Shown here: positions 7,190 through 14,301 of the stretch, one piece after another
Layout: every line of letters starts with the position of its first letter
How positions within the stretch are numbered: position 1 is the first letter of the stretch
IMG/VR virus record: IMGVR_UViG_3300047277_000010
Location: 1 to 39,451 of that record
DNA from: a virus
Strand: one strand, 5' to 3'
Length of the DNA stretch: 39,451 nt
The notes under the pieces: model-generated
What the model was told of the DNA's origin: nothing
Databases searched by the model: none
The model's input: the letters and a program-made list of their open reading frames with translations, nothing else
Position numbers and translations under genes: made by a program

Positions 7190-9754
7190 TTAATTAAAGA
7201 AATCATCTAACGTACTTACTTTTTCGGTCTTCCAACCCATACAATCCAATATGACTTTAATCGGGTCAATAAAAGTCTTTTGATATTGCATGTTATAATC
7301 TACATAATTGTCTAATCCAAACTCTGTGGGTAATCTACCAGGATAAGATATAACAGTATCTTTTATCGGATTTGGCATCTTTAAATATGTAAACTTTAAT
7401 TTTTCACCTTCTTGGATATATGGATATTTCTTATCCAAACCAAGTTGTTTTAAATATAAATTGTATAAGATGGCACCTTTAACGTGTATTGGTGTACCCG
7501 ATTTATATATCGATAATGCGTGAGTATATTTTGCTAAACCATTAACACCTCTGGGAAAAGATATTTCTTCAGGAGGCAACTTAAAGAATCGTTCTTTAAA
7601 ATCACTAATGAACTTTTGCACATCTTCTTCGGTACCACTTAACATGATATCAATAGACTTCTTCATTGTTTCACGAATAGCTGATGGTGTAGATGATTTC
7701 ACCATTTCTAATCCTGTAACTTTGACTTTAGGTTCTTTGTACTGAACACCCTCATTGTTATACACTTTAAGAATATATCGCTTCTTTGCAGTCCAGATGC
7801 CTTTGTTACACAATGCTTCACGTTTCATCACCATCTTTTGACTATATGCGTTCATGTAATCAGCCAACTCTTGATACGATTTATCAATAAATGGTTGTAT
7901 CTTATCTTCACAAACCCTATCCATAAAAGCAATAACTTTGTTTGTATCTATAGACACAACACCATCAACACCATAAACTTTATCAACCAATTCGGATAAT
8001 CTTAAATACACTGAATCTGTATCCATATAGATTACATAATCAACATCGGTAGACTTCAACAATGTATTCATATATTCATTGATCTTATTTGCAATCCAAC
8101 GAATAGATAATTGTCCAGCTGAAGTAACGGCTGACGCTAATCTTAGATCAAAGAACCTAAAGTATTCAGAACCCGTAGCACCATAAGCTGATACCAACGA
8201 TTCTTTCTTGGCGCGTTGTAGATTGTTATATCGTGCGATCTTCTTTTCCAACTCAAATCGTTTGGTTGGATCAGTTTCAAGTTGATATTCACTTTCGGTT
8301 GCCAACATGATGTTCTTATAATTGCTGCGATGAACATACATATCTTCCACCATTTTTGGCAAGAAACCCTGCACATCCGTTCTAAAGAATTGACCATTTG
8401 GTGCGAATGTAACACCTTTCAATTTAGATGTATCAATCTCTTTATATAACAACCTTTCAATATGACATAAAGAAACAATATCTCGCATTTCTTGTGTGTA
8501 ATCAGCAACTTCAACCAATGTTTCTGGTGAAATATTGTATTGTATCATGATGTGTGGATATAGGGAGTTTAAATCGAATGAAGCTACCCAATCATGTTTG
8601 CCGATCTGCGGATCTTTAACATATGCACCTTCGAAATCACCTTTCTCTTTATGTACATTTGGTGGTACAATGATATCTTGATTTAATAGATATGAATATG
8701 TCATTGAATCCCACATACGAGTCTGTTTAAAAACATCTTCGAAGTTTGATTTTGTATCAAAGGCAAGTGTTATAGCCAACTCCAATAACTTCAATTTTTC
8801 TTCCATCATCAAGATCAACTTAACGTCTTGTATGTTATATTCAATAAACTTTTGATAGTTTAATCGATATAATTGATGTAGATTGTCGAATTCTTCATAT
8901 GACAATTTACTTTCACCGATAACAACATTTGCGATATTATCTAATCGATAAGATTCTTGTGATTTGCCGCCAGGTGCATACCATCTAAACAATTCCATAT
9001 AATCTAATGAAGCAACACCCATAATGTCATATGCAATCTGGGTTCTACCCATAGCTTGGACAGTTCTTTCTTGTATACTATTCCACGGAGATAGTTTCTT
9101 GGTTAATGGTTCACCAAGAATCTTATTGAATCTATTAACAATGTATGGTATATCGAAGAATTTGGTATTCCAACCAGTAAGAATATCTGGACATTTGATC
9201 ATCCAAACTTCAAGAAACTTCTTACATAATGTATATTCATCTTGGCATTTGATGTAGATTTCTTCACCTTGAGTGACATAATCTCCACAACCAAATACAT
9301 ATGTACCATCATTGACGAATGTTATAGTTATAGATGTAATGGGTTCATTTGCTTTATATGGATCGGGAAATCCATTTTCAGAACCAACTTCGATATCGAT
9401 TACACCAATAACAACTTTATCTTGGTCCCAATCAGACATATTTCTGTGGTGTTCACCAATAAAAGCATACTCAAAACGAGTATTACCGTATATTGGTGAA
9501 GCATTAGAAACACCCTCAAATTGTTTAACATAATCTTTGGCTTCACGCATGCCATCAAAAGTCTTTTTTTCGAGGGATTCACCCTTTAACGTTTTAAATT
9601 GTGTTGGTTTGTTGGACAGTATATACAATGATGGTTCATAATCTATCTTCATTTTGATACGTTTACCGTCTTTTACTCCACGGTAAAGTATATGATTGCC
9701 CCATGATCGGACATTTGTATAGAAATCTTTGGACACTTCGACAGAATTACTCAC
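7190..9754 (-). CDS. 43: Family B DNA polymerase gp43
   Basis: An 854-residue replicative polymerase with 3'-5' proofreading, uninterrupted by introns. Exonuclease motifs are VIDIEVGSENG (D120, E122), GWNTKFFDIPYIVNR (N196, D201) and EYNIQDVKLI (D310). Polymerase motif A is SFDLNSLYPHI (D394), motif B is KKESLVSAYGATGSEYF (about 516-532) and motif C is YMDTDSVY (578-580). The extreme C-terminus STLDDFFN resembles the short clamp-binding tail of T4 gp43, so it should bind the gp45 clamp encoded here. A near-perfect sigma70-type promoter lies just upstream (9785-9813). It fits an early gene leading the gp43-uvsX-gp41 run. Confidence 0.98.
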   Translation of the reverse strand: MSNSVEVSKDFYTNVRSWGNHILYRGVKDGKRIKMKIDYEPSLYILSNKPTQFKTLKGESLEKKTFDGMREAKDYVKQFEGVSNASPIYGNTRFEYAFIGEHHRNMSDWDQDKVVIGVIDIEVGSENGFPDPYKANEPITSITITFVNDGTYVFGCGDYVTQGEEIYIKCQDEYTLCKKFLEVWMIKCPDILTGWNTKFFDIPYIVNRFNKILGEPLTKKLSPWNSIQERTVQAMGRTQIAYDIMGVASLDYMELFRWYAPGGKSQESYRLDNIANVVIGESKLSYEEFDNLHQLYRLNYQKFIEYNIQDVKLILMMEEKLKLLELAITLAFDTKSNFEDVFKQTRMWDSMTYSYLLNQDIIVPPNVHKEKGDFEGAYVKDPQIGKHDWVASFDLNSLYPHIMIQYNISPETLVEVADYTQEMRDIVSLCHIERLLYKEIDTSKLKGVTFAPNGQFFRTDVQGFLPKMVEDMYVHRSNYKNIMLATESEYQLETDPTKRFELEKKIARYNNLQRAKKESLVSAYGATGSEYFRFFDLRLASAVTSAGQLSIRWIANKINEYMNTLLKSTDVDYVIYMDTDSVYLRLSELVDKVYGVDGVVSIDTNKVIAFMDRVCEDKIQPFIDKSYQELADYMNAYSQKMVMKREALCNKGIWTAKKRYILKVYNNEGVQYKEPKVKVTGLEMVKSSTPSAIRETMKKSIDIMLSGTEEDVQKFISDFKERFFKLPPEEISFPRGVNGLAKYTHALSIYKSGTPIHVKGAILYNLYLKQLGLDKKYPYIQEGEKLKFTYLKMPNPIKDTVISYPGRLPTEFGLDNYVDYNMQYQKTFIDPIKVILDCMGWKTEKVSTLDDFFN

Positions 9755-9784
9755 TTAATTTCCTAGTTTTGATTGTAAGATTAC

Positions 9785-9813
9785 ATTATAACACAATAAC
9801 AAACTCCTGTCAA
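9785..9813 (-). promoter_or_regulatory. Sigma70-type promoter for gene 43
   Basis: Read on the minus strand: TTGACA (9813-9808), a 17-nt spacer and TATAAT (9790-9785), a full match to the bacterial housekeeping consensus. It lies 31 nt before the polymerase start codon and its -35 box abuts the stop codon of the upstream Sm-like gene. Confidence 0.9.
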
Positions 9814-10122
9814 TTACTTTAACACAATTTTATTTTCGGGAACAATGATACCAGCACCAAATATTTGATTATAATTGTTGATGAAATCTGCGGCAGGTAG
9901 ATATGAATATACGATATGTGAATATTCGAAACCAACTTCTAAATCTATTTGTGGTTCAGAATGAATTGGGAATGGTGAGAAACCGATACTAGTACCACCA
10001 TCTTTACCACGAACGACAGCGATACCTACAGGATTTTTCAATCTCATACCACTAGTATCATTAACGACAATTTCACCGAGAACATCTTCACCAGTAACTA
10101 ATTTTATTGCGACAATTTGCAT
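9814..10122 (-). CDS. Small Sm-like-fold candidate protein, copy 1
   Basis: A 102-residue protein beginning MQIVAIKLVTGEDVLGEIVVN, with a central LKNPVGIAVVRG and a C-terminal helix (YLPAADFINNYNQIFG). The pattern KL-x-x-G-x-D-x-x-GE...NP is shared with the 119-residue protein at 20019-20378. It resembles small beta-barrel (Sm/LSm-like) proteins common in T4-like phages of environmental bacteria. The fold assignment is an inference and no RNA-binding activity is known to me. An AAGGA ribosome site precedes the ATG. It lies between the tRNA and the DNA polymerase gene, whose promoter begins immediately after its stop codon. Confidence 0.75.
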   Translation of the reverse strand: MQIVAIKLVTGEDVLGEIVVNDTSGMRLKNPVGIAVVRGKDGGTSIGFSPFPIHSEPQIDLEVGFEYSHIVYSYLPAADFINNYNQIFGAGIIVPENKIVLK

Positions 10123-10144
10123 AATTTTTCCTTAAGGAGATTGT

Positions 10145-10216
10145 TGGAGCGGACATCAGGAATCGAACCTAATACTTTAGTTTGGAACTAACGTGTAACC
10201 ATTACACTATATCCGC
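10145..10216 (-). tRNA. tRNA, probably Trp (CCA); Gly (TCC) not excluded
   Basis: The minus strand reads as a 72-nt tRNA with encoded CCA. The acceptor arm is GCGGATA pairing with TGTCCGC (one G-T pair), the D stem GTGT/ACAC and the T arm TTAGG-TTCGATT-CCTGA. Discriminator T then CCA follow. The anticodon arm is unusual. TTAG/CTAA closes a 7-nt loop TTCCAAA, giving anticodon CCA (Trp), with the fifth pair a G-A mismatch and only a 3-nt variable loop. A 5-bp stem TTAGT/ACTAA would leave a 5-nt loop. The GCGG acceptor and T discriminator look like the T4 glycine tRNA, hence the doubt about identity. Confidence 0.75.
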
Positions 10217-10224
10217 AATAAGAC

Positions 10225-10253
10225 ATTATAACATATGATATTAAATAAGGCAA
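10225..10253 (-). promoter_or_regulatory. Sigma70-type promoter for the tRNA
   Basis: Minus-strand TTGCCT (10253-10248), 17-nt spacer, TATAAT (10230-10225), ending 9 nt before the first base of the tRNA. The position suggests that it drives the tRNA and possibly the Sm-like gene downstream. It lies just after the terminator at 10269-10294. Confidence 0.75.
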
Positions 10254-10268
10254 GTTATTTAATAAAGA

Positions 10269-10294
10269 GGTGCCCCAAAGATTTTGGGGGCACC
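10269..10294 (-). terminator. Rho-independent terminator after the 65-residue gene
   Basis: A strong GC-rich hairpin (GGTGCCCC ... GGGGCACC with one bulged base) starting 11 nt after the stop codon at 10306. On the minus strand it is followed by TCTTTATT, an imperfect T-tract. It separates the small gene from the tRNA promoter. Confidence 0.7.
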
Positions 10295-10305
10295 ATATTT
10301 AAAAT

Positions 10306-10503
10306 TTATTCGGCAGGTGCCTGTTGCATTTGAGGAAATGCTTGACGTTGCAATTCATCAATAATACCACGACTTAGTTTGTGTGGGATTTCATCCAAAG
10401 CTGAAAGAATGATATTTGCTTGTGAAAGTCTCAACACAAATGTTAATTCTTTTTCGGGTATTTGTTCTTGTACTGCTTCTTGTTCTACTTTAGCTTTAGC
10501 CAT
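10306..10503 (-). CDS. Small conserved-looking phage protein, unknown function
   Basis: A 65-residue protein starting MAKAKVEQEAVQEQ. It has a Glu/Gln-rich, probably disordered N-terminus, then a helical core (VLRLSQANIILSALDEIPH, then KLSRGIIDELQRQAF) and a Gln/Pro-rich tail. No catalytic motif, membrane segment or metal site is visible. The hydrophobic pattern suggests two amphipathic helices that could dimerise or bind a partner. An AGGAAAAAAG ribosome site precedes the ATG and a strong terminator follows, so it ends a transcription unit headed by upstream replication genes. Function unknown. Its size and compact flanks make it a real gene. Confidence 0.75.
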   Translation of the reverse strand: MAKAKVEQEAVQEQIPEKELTFVLRLSQANIILSALDEIPHKLSRGIIDELQRQAFPQMQQAPAE

Positions 10504-10565
10504 TTTCTTTTTTCCTATATTAATTAAATAAATTTATTAAAAACACACCAGTTAATACTAAAATT

Positions 10566-11024
10566 TCATACTTTTGTCACCTCAACATTACAAGTTTCGA
10601 GAAATTTAACACCATCTTCATTTCTATATATATGTTTATAATATACAGATTTTACACCAGATTGATATATCAGTTTAGCACATTCTATACACGGTGCATG
10701 TGTTACATATAACGTGGAACCTAACGCGGAATTTGTTGTTTTAGCAACTTTCATCAAACAATTAGCCTCAGAATGTAAGACTTCGGGTTTCGTTTTTAAA
10801 GATACACTTGATTTATATAATGTGTGTCTATTTCCCGATTCAACCAATACATTATCCTCACAATTATTGTCCCAACCTGCGGGCATTCCATTCCAACCAT
10901 AACTAATAATTGAATCATCTTGTACTAGAACACTACCAACCTGTAATCTTCTAGCATAGGACATTTTGGATATTCGTTCAGCAATATCCATATACATGTT
11001 TATGTATCTTTCACTTTTTGTCAT
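10566..11024 (-). CDS. cd: Deoxycytidylate (dCMP) deaminase
   Basis: A 152-residue zinc enzyme that converts dCMP to dUMP and supplies precursors for thymidylate. The zinc and catalytic motifs are HSEANCLMK (His and Glu) and APCIECAKLIYQSGV (two Cys). SYARRLQVGSVLVQ and SYGWNGMPAG (substrate loop) are typical of the T4 Cd family. I set the start at ATG 11024-11022 (MTKSERYINMYMDIAE). An upstream in-frame TTG would add only four residues. It is shorter than T4 Cd (193) but retains the core. It lies 15 nt after regA's stop, consistent with one transcript of DNA-metabolism genes. Confidence 0.92.
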   Translation of the reverse strand: MTKSERYINMYMDIAERISKMSYARRLQVGSVLVQDDSIISYGWNGMPAGWDNNCEDNVLVESGNRHTLYKSSVSLKTKPEVLHSEANCLMKVAKTTNSALGSTLYVTHAPCIECAKLIYQSGVKSVYYKHIYRNEDGVKFLETCNVEVTKV

Positions 11025-11039
11025 AATATATCTCAAATT

Positions 11040-11450
11040 TTAAACTTTTTTAGAACCTATGTTGTATTTGGGCACTAATTCCCATTCCAACTTTTCTTTA
11101 TGTGTTAGAATTTTAATCTGTGAAATAAATATCGGAGGCGGTATTGTAGTTGAAGTTTTGTCTACCAACACCATCAATCCCCAATCACTCAAAAGATTTG
11201 ATATAGCATTACGTCTGGACAAATCATTTTCAGATATATCAGCAGGTTTACCATCTAGAGCAAACAATTCTTTAAAATGTACAATAGCATATCGTCCTTG
11301 TTTATGTAGAATATGACAAGACTGATATAAAATTTTATCTTTCTTTGAAGCAAAACCTATACGGGTTAATGTTTCTCTTATTTTTAAAAAGTCATCACTT
11401 TCCTTCAATAACACTTCAACACCGTACCCTAAAAAAATATCTGGGGCCAT
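11040..11450 (-). CDS. regA: RegA translational repressor
   Basis: Homologue of T4 RegA, which binds ribosome sites of early mRNAs and blocks their translation. Matching segments include DDFLKIRETLTRIGFASKKD, LYQSCHILHKQGRYAIVHFK, LLSDWGLMVLVD and a C-terminus KEKLEWELVPKYNIGSKK, all recognisable from T4 RegA. At 136 residues it is slightly longer than T4 (122), owing to about 10 extra N-terminal residues and a loop. The ATG is preceded by AGGAT. It sits right after gene 62, as in T4 (45-44-62-regA order). Targets are not visible but are probably neighbouring replication genes. Confidence 0.95.
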   Translation of the reverse strand: MAPDIFLGYGVEVLLKESDDFLKIRETLTRIGFASKKDKILYQSCHILHKQGRYAIVHFKELFALDGKPADISENDLSRRNAISNLLSDWGLMVLVDKTSTTIPPPIFISQIKILTHKEKLEWELVPKYNIGSKKV

Positions 11451-11490
11451 ATTCTATCCTTTTCCATGAAATTTATAAATTATATTGTTT

Positions 11491-11498
11491 TATTTATA
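11491..11498 (-). promoter_or_regulatory. Possible late-type promoter TATAAATA before regA
   Basis: A perfect minus-strand TATAAATA in the 59-nt gap between genes 62 and regA, 40 nt before the regA start. A TATAAT-like sequence lies just downstream without a good -35. In an AT-rich gap this could be chance, because regA is not normally a late gene. Confidence 0.35.
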
Positions 11499-11509
11499 AT
11501 AATAAAATT

Positions 11510-11896
11510 TCACTTATTTACACCACCCTTGTGTGTTTTTAGTCGTATTTCGATAAGTTGATCTTCTGATAATATCCGCAAAGCATCTTTAGCTTTGTTG
11601 TTGGAATATCCAAAATATTCTTTAATACAATCCAAATCATCTATAACTTTAGATTTCTGCCAAGGTTGAAATTTGCGCTTCATAGGTCTGACAGAATTTA
11701 AAAGATATTGATACTGCATATCCTTATCTAATCCAGAGTTTAAATTCATCTCATTAGCATAAAGAATACAATCCATATGATAGGACAAAGCACGATTTAC
11801 GACAAATGGTACATAATCTTTTTGATCTATGTCATCATTTATAACACATTTCTTGGTTTGTAATATTGATGGAATAATATCTTTAAACAAATCCAT
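11510..11896 (-). CDS. 62: Clamp loader small subunit gp62
   Basis: A 128-residue homologue of T4 gp62, the non-ATPase subunit that forms the sliding-clamp loader with gp44. Typical segments are YVPFVVNRALSYHMDCILYA, EMNLNSGLDKDMQYQYLLNS and VRPMKRKFQPWQK. It is shorter than T4 gp62 (187), as in many environmental T4-like phages. The start codon shares one base with the stop of gene 44 (coordinate 11896), so coupled translation can set the gp44:gp62 ratio. Confidence 0.93.
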   Translation of the reverse strand: MDLFKDIIPSILQTKKCVINDDIDQKDYVPFVVNRALSYHMDCILYANEMNLNSGLDKDMQYQYLLNSVRPMKRKFQPWQKSKVIDDLDCIKEYFGYSNNKAKDALRILSEDQLIEIRLKTHKGGVNK

Positions 11897-12831
11897 TACT
11901 TGAACTCACAATCTATCATGGTTTCTGTTAAACATGCTGTAATGTTAATTTCCAGATCACTAACAAATGCTGATTGATATTGATATCTGGCTAATATTAA
12001 AACAAGTTGTGGTACAGAAGATGGTGTTAATAAATCATACAAACTGTCATATAAAGAACGAAAGATTTGTGCGGCATCATTATCAAGGTTTTGTGTAACC
12101 CATTTTCTACATGATCCAAAGTCTTTTTCTCTTAAGGCTTTAATCAATTCTTTAATTTGAAGATCGCCAGTATTACCTAATAATCCTTTATCTATAACAC
12201 CAGAAACCGAGTATCTTTGAAGTTCATTTAAAATTCTACGATTGTCGGGAAAATGTTTGGTGACAACTGAAGCAACAACTTCTTTACTATATTCAATATT
12301 CTCTTGTTGTAAAATCCATTCCACACGTTTAAAGAATTTAGCTGCCATTGCGGCTTTATTGCCATTGAGTTTAAAATCCACAACAGAACATCGGGAATGT
12401 ATAGGATCAATAATACGGTTCTTATAATTACATGTAAAAATAAATGAACAATTAGATGAAAATTCTTCAATTGCACCACGCATAGCTGGTTGTGTTGAAT
12501 TTGGATTTAAATAATCCGCTTCATCGATGATAATAACTTTTCGGCCACCCGTAAGCGAAACAGATGATGCATAATTTTTAATTTTTGTACGAAATGTGTC
12601 GATACCAGATTCATCAGAACCATTGATAACGAGGTAATCACAACCAACTTCTCCACATAATGCTTTAGCTATAGTTGTTTTACCGACACCAGCAGTACCT
12701 GATAATAGAAGATTTGGTATTTGTTTTTTGTTTACATACTCTTGGAATGTAGACTTAATTGATTCTGGTAAAATACAATCTTCAATAGTTTTAGGTCTAT
12801 ATTTCTCAACCCATAACATTTGTTCACTCAT
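11896..12831 (-). CDS. 44: Clamp loader ATPase gp44
   Basis: A 311-residue AAA+ ATPase that with gp62 loads the gp45 clamp at primer ends. It begins MSEQMLWVEKYRPKTIEDCI, the typical clamp-loader start. It has Walker A GTAGVGKTT (45-53), Walker B VIIIDEADYLN, sensor 1 FIFTCNYKNRI and the arginine-finger HSRCSVVDF motif. Length is close to T4 (319). The gap to the upstream DsbA-like gene contains a terminator-like hairpin, so readthrough may limit its expression relative to the clamp. Confidence 0.97.
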   Translation of the reverse strand: MSEQMLWVEKYRPKTIEDCILPESIKSTFQEYVNKKQIPNLLLSGTAGVGKTTIAKALCGEVGCDYLVINGSDESGIDTFRTKIKNYASSVSLTGGRKVIIIDEADYLNPNSTQPAMRGAIEEFSSNCSFIFTCNYKNRIIDPIHSRCSVVDFKLNGNKAAMAAKFFKRVEWILQQENIEYSKEVVASVVTKHFPDNRRILNELQRYSVSGVIDKGLLGNTGDLQIKELIKALREKDFGSCRKWVTQNLDNDAAQIFRSLYDSLYDLLTPSSVPQLVLILARYQYQSAFVSDLEINITACLTETMIDCEFK

Positions 12832-12854
12832 AATAACTCCATAATATATTAAAA

Positions 12855-12878
12855 ATCCACCAACTTGTGTTGGTGGAT
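12855..12878 (-). terminator. Rho-independent terminator upstream of gene 44
   Basis: A perfect 10-bp stem (ATCCACCAAC/GTTGGTGGAT) with a 4-nt loop, followed on the minus strand by TTTTTAATATATT. It lies 15 nt after the stop of the DsbA-like gene and before gp44. It would separate abundant gp45/DsbA-like message from the loader genes. Confidence 0.85.
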
Positions 12879-12892
12879 ATCAATTAGAACAT

Positions 12893-13168
12893 TTAAATCA
12901 TATTTGTAATACCTTCAAACAAGGATTCAAATTCACTTTGTTCTGCCACATCTTCTTGAAAGGATTGTTTATATTGTACTTTTGCCATTTTACGAAGAAT
13001 CTTTTTAGGAATCTTCAAGGTATCAAAAGTAGCATCAAGAATATCTTTCATGTGCAATCGATGTGCATCTTGTCTTTCCATAACAACAATAATTTCATCA
13101 ATAGCACTTTTAAGTGCATGTAGTTCTTCATCGTTGAATGTTCCAAATAATGTTGTAATACTAGCCAT
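12893..13168 (-). CDS. DsbA-like dsDNA-binding regulator candidate
   Basis: A 91-residue, mostly helical protein. The segment LKIPKKILRKMAKVQYKQSF, followed by an acidic EQSEFESLFEGI tail, resembles T4 DsbA, a small double-stranded-DNA-binding protein linked to late transcription. Basic residues cluster in the middle helix, as expected for DNA contact. It begins two bases after the stop of gene 45 and ends at a strong terminator, so it is co-transcribed with the clamp, which in T4 activates late transcription. The homology is weak and the call is by pattern and context. Confidence 0.55.
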   Translation of the reverse strand: MASITTLFGTFNDEELHALKSAIDEIIVVMERQDAHRLHMKDILDATFDTLKIPKKILRKMAKVQYKQSFQEDVAEQSEFESLFEGITNMI

Positions 13169-13170
13169 AA

Positions 13171-13839
13171 TTATACCTTAGATTCCTTTGATTCATATGC
13201 AATCCAATATTGGACGTCTTCTACTGTGTTTTTGAAATGACCTATACCTTTGAACGAGATATTAACATCATACGTTCCAGGAATCATTTTAATATTTTCA
13301 ACTTTAAATACTACGGTATAAACATTACCATCAGCTGCACCAACTTCGATGTAATTGGTGTGTGAAGAATCATCATTAGCATCAAAAGTAATGATTTCAA
13401 TCTTTTCACCATCTGATTTAATACCAATATGTGGAGAAGATAACACCGAACAGGTTTTCATAACCCACTCATAATCTTCGGAAGTTAATGTAAATGAACA
13501 ATCAACTGACGGTAATGTAATCTCTTTATCTGGAGGAAGAATAATCATTTCGGGTGCAGTCATTCGATATTTAATCTTTGAACGGCCAGATTTGAAGATG
13601 ATATTGGATTCATCAAATTCCAACTCAACCGAGTCTTTGAACAATGAATGTACTGAAAGAAATTGATTTAAGTCATACACACAAAAATCTACAGGAAATT
13701 CATCATGTAATACTGCATTAGCTAATACAGTTTTTCCAGACGACACGGTTGCTAATTTACTACCTTTCTTGAACTGAAGACCCTTGTTGATTGTACTAAA
13801 GTTCTTTAAGATCGATAAGGTTTGATTTGATAATTTCAT
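13171..13839 (-). CDS. 45: Sliding clamp gp45
   Basis: A 222-residue homologue of T4 gp45, the trimeric processivity clamp that also activates late promoters together with gp55. The start is ATG 13839-13837 (MKLSNQTLSILKNFSTINKG), matching the T4 N-terminus and preceded by GGAG; longer frames only read the leader. AVLHDEFPVDFCVYDLNQFL and SGRSKIKYRMTAPEMI are typical. Length equals the family norm (T4 228). A consensus sigma70-type promoter lies 26-53 nt upstream, and no terminator separates it from the DsbA-like gene. Confidence 0.96.
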   Translation of the reverse strand: MKLSNQTLSILKNFSTINKGLQFKKGSKLATVSSGKTVLANAVLHDEFPVDFCVYDLNQFLSVHSLFKDSVELEFDESNIIFKSGRSKIKYRMTAPEMIILPPDKEITLPSVDCSFTLTSEDYEWVMKTCSVLSSPHIGIKSDGEKIEIITFDANDDSSHTNYIEVGAADGNVYTVVFKVENIKMIPGTYDVNISFKGIGHFKNTVEDVQYWIAYESKESKV

Positions 13840-13864
13840 TTGTTTCTCCATTATGTAAAAATAT

Positions 13865-13892
13865 ATTATATCACGTTTTTCTATTCTGTCAA
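13865..13892 (-). promoter_or_regulatory. Sigma70-type promoter for gene 45
   Basis: Minus-strand TTGACA (13892-13887), 16-nt spacer, TATAAT (13870-13865). Its -35 box lies inside the last codons of the DUF5664-like gene, and transcription would start about 20 nt before the gp45 start codon. Confidence 0.85.
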
Positions 13893-14300
13893 CAATTCTT
13901 TCTCTAAAAGAAACATTAAATTGCATATAGCATGAGCTAAATGACTTTTATTAGTTTCTTCATCATACTTTTCACCACATTTTGAATCCCACATATGACG
14001 CATTGCAGCATCAAAATATCTTCGTTTTGCGTCAGGAACATGTTTCCAGTTATCACGTTCATATTTCCGAGCACCAATTGTTAATATTTCTGCTACTGCT
14101 CTCAAAGCTAATGGCGGCAATAAACCATATTCTAATTTATTACCATCAAATTTCCGACCACCCGTAGTTGCTGTTTGTGAGTTTTTAATATCATTGGCTG
14201 TTATTAAATGGTCAATAATACTAGTTGCACTATAAAACTTTGGATTTTGTCGAACAACATTAGTATCTTCCGGATCGATTGGTGCACCATAACTATTCAT
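13881..14300 (-). CDS. DUF5664-like dATP/dGTP pyrophosphohydrolase-type protein
   Basis: A 139-residue protein starting at ATG 14300 (MNSYGAPIDPEDTNVV), with a GGGG ribosome site. The longer open frame adds an unlikely hydrophobic leader that overlaps the preceding gene. Recognisable segments are GGRKFDGNKLEYGLLPPLAL, AEILTIGARKYERDNW, YFDAAMRHMWDSKCGEKYDE and KSHLAHAICNLMFLLE. These match the pattern of the all-alpha MazG-related domain annotated dATP/dGTP diphosphohydrolase (DUF5664). The acidic and histidine residues probably bind metal and a nucleotide triphosphate. It lies one base after the glycosyltransferase stop. A role in trimming the dNTP pool is inferred from the family name. Confidence 0.75.
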   Translation of the reverse strand: MNSYGAPIDPEDTNVVRQNPKFYSATSIIDHLITANDIKNSQTATTGGRKFDGNKLEYGLLPPLALRAVAEILTIGARKYERDNWKHVPDAKRRYFDAAMRHMWDSKCGEKYDEETNKSHLAHAICNLMFLLEKELLTE

Positions 14301-14301
14301 A

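Noticed and set aside
8143-8415. Separate small minus-strand gene inside the polymerase gene
   Set aside because: It lies in another frame within conserved polymerase motif coding sequence, has no recognisable motif and would break nothing if absent.
7190-9754. Intron or split in the DNA polymerase gene, as seen in some T4-like phages
   Set aside because: All exonuclease and polymerase motifs occur in one continuous frame of normal length.
10566-11036. TTG start four residues upstream for dCMP deaminase
   Set aside because: The ATG at 11024 matches the usual N-terminus, and the TTG lies where the ribosome site GAG should be.
13840-13926. N-terminal extension of the clamp (gp45)
   Set aside because: The extension reads through the promoter and leader. 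The T4-like start MKLSNQT at 13839 has a GGAG site.
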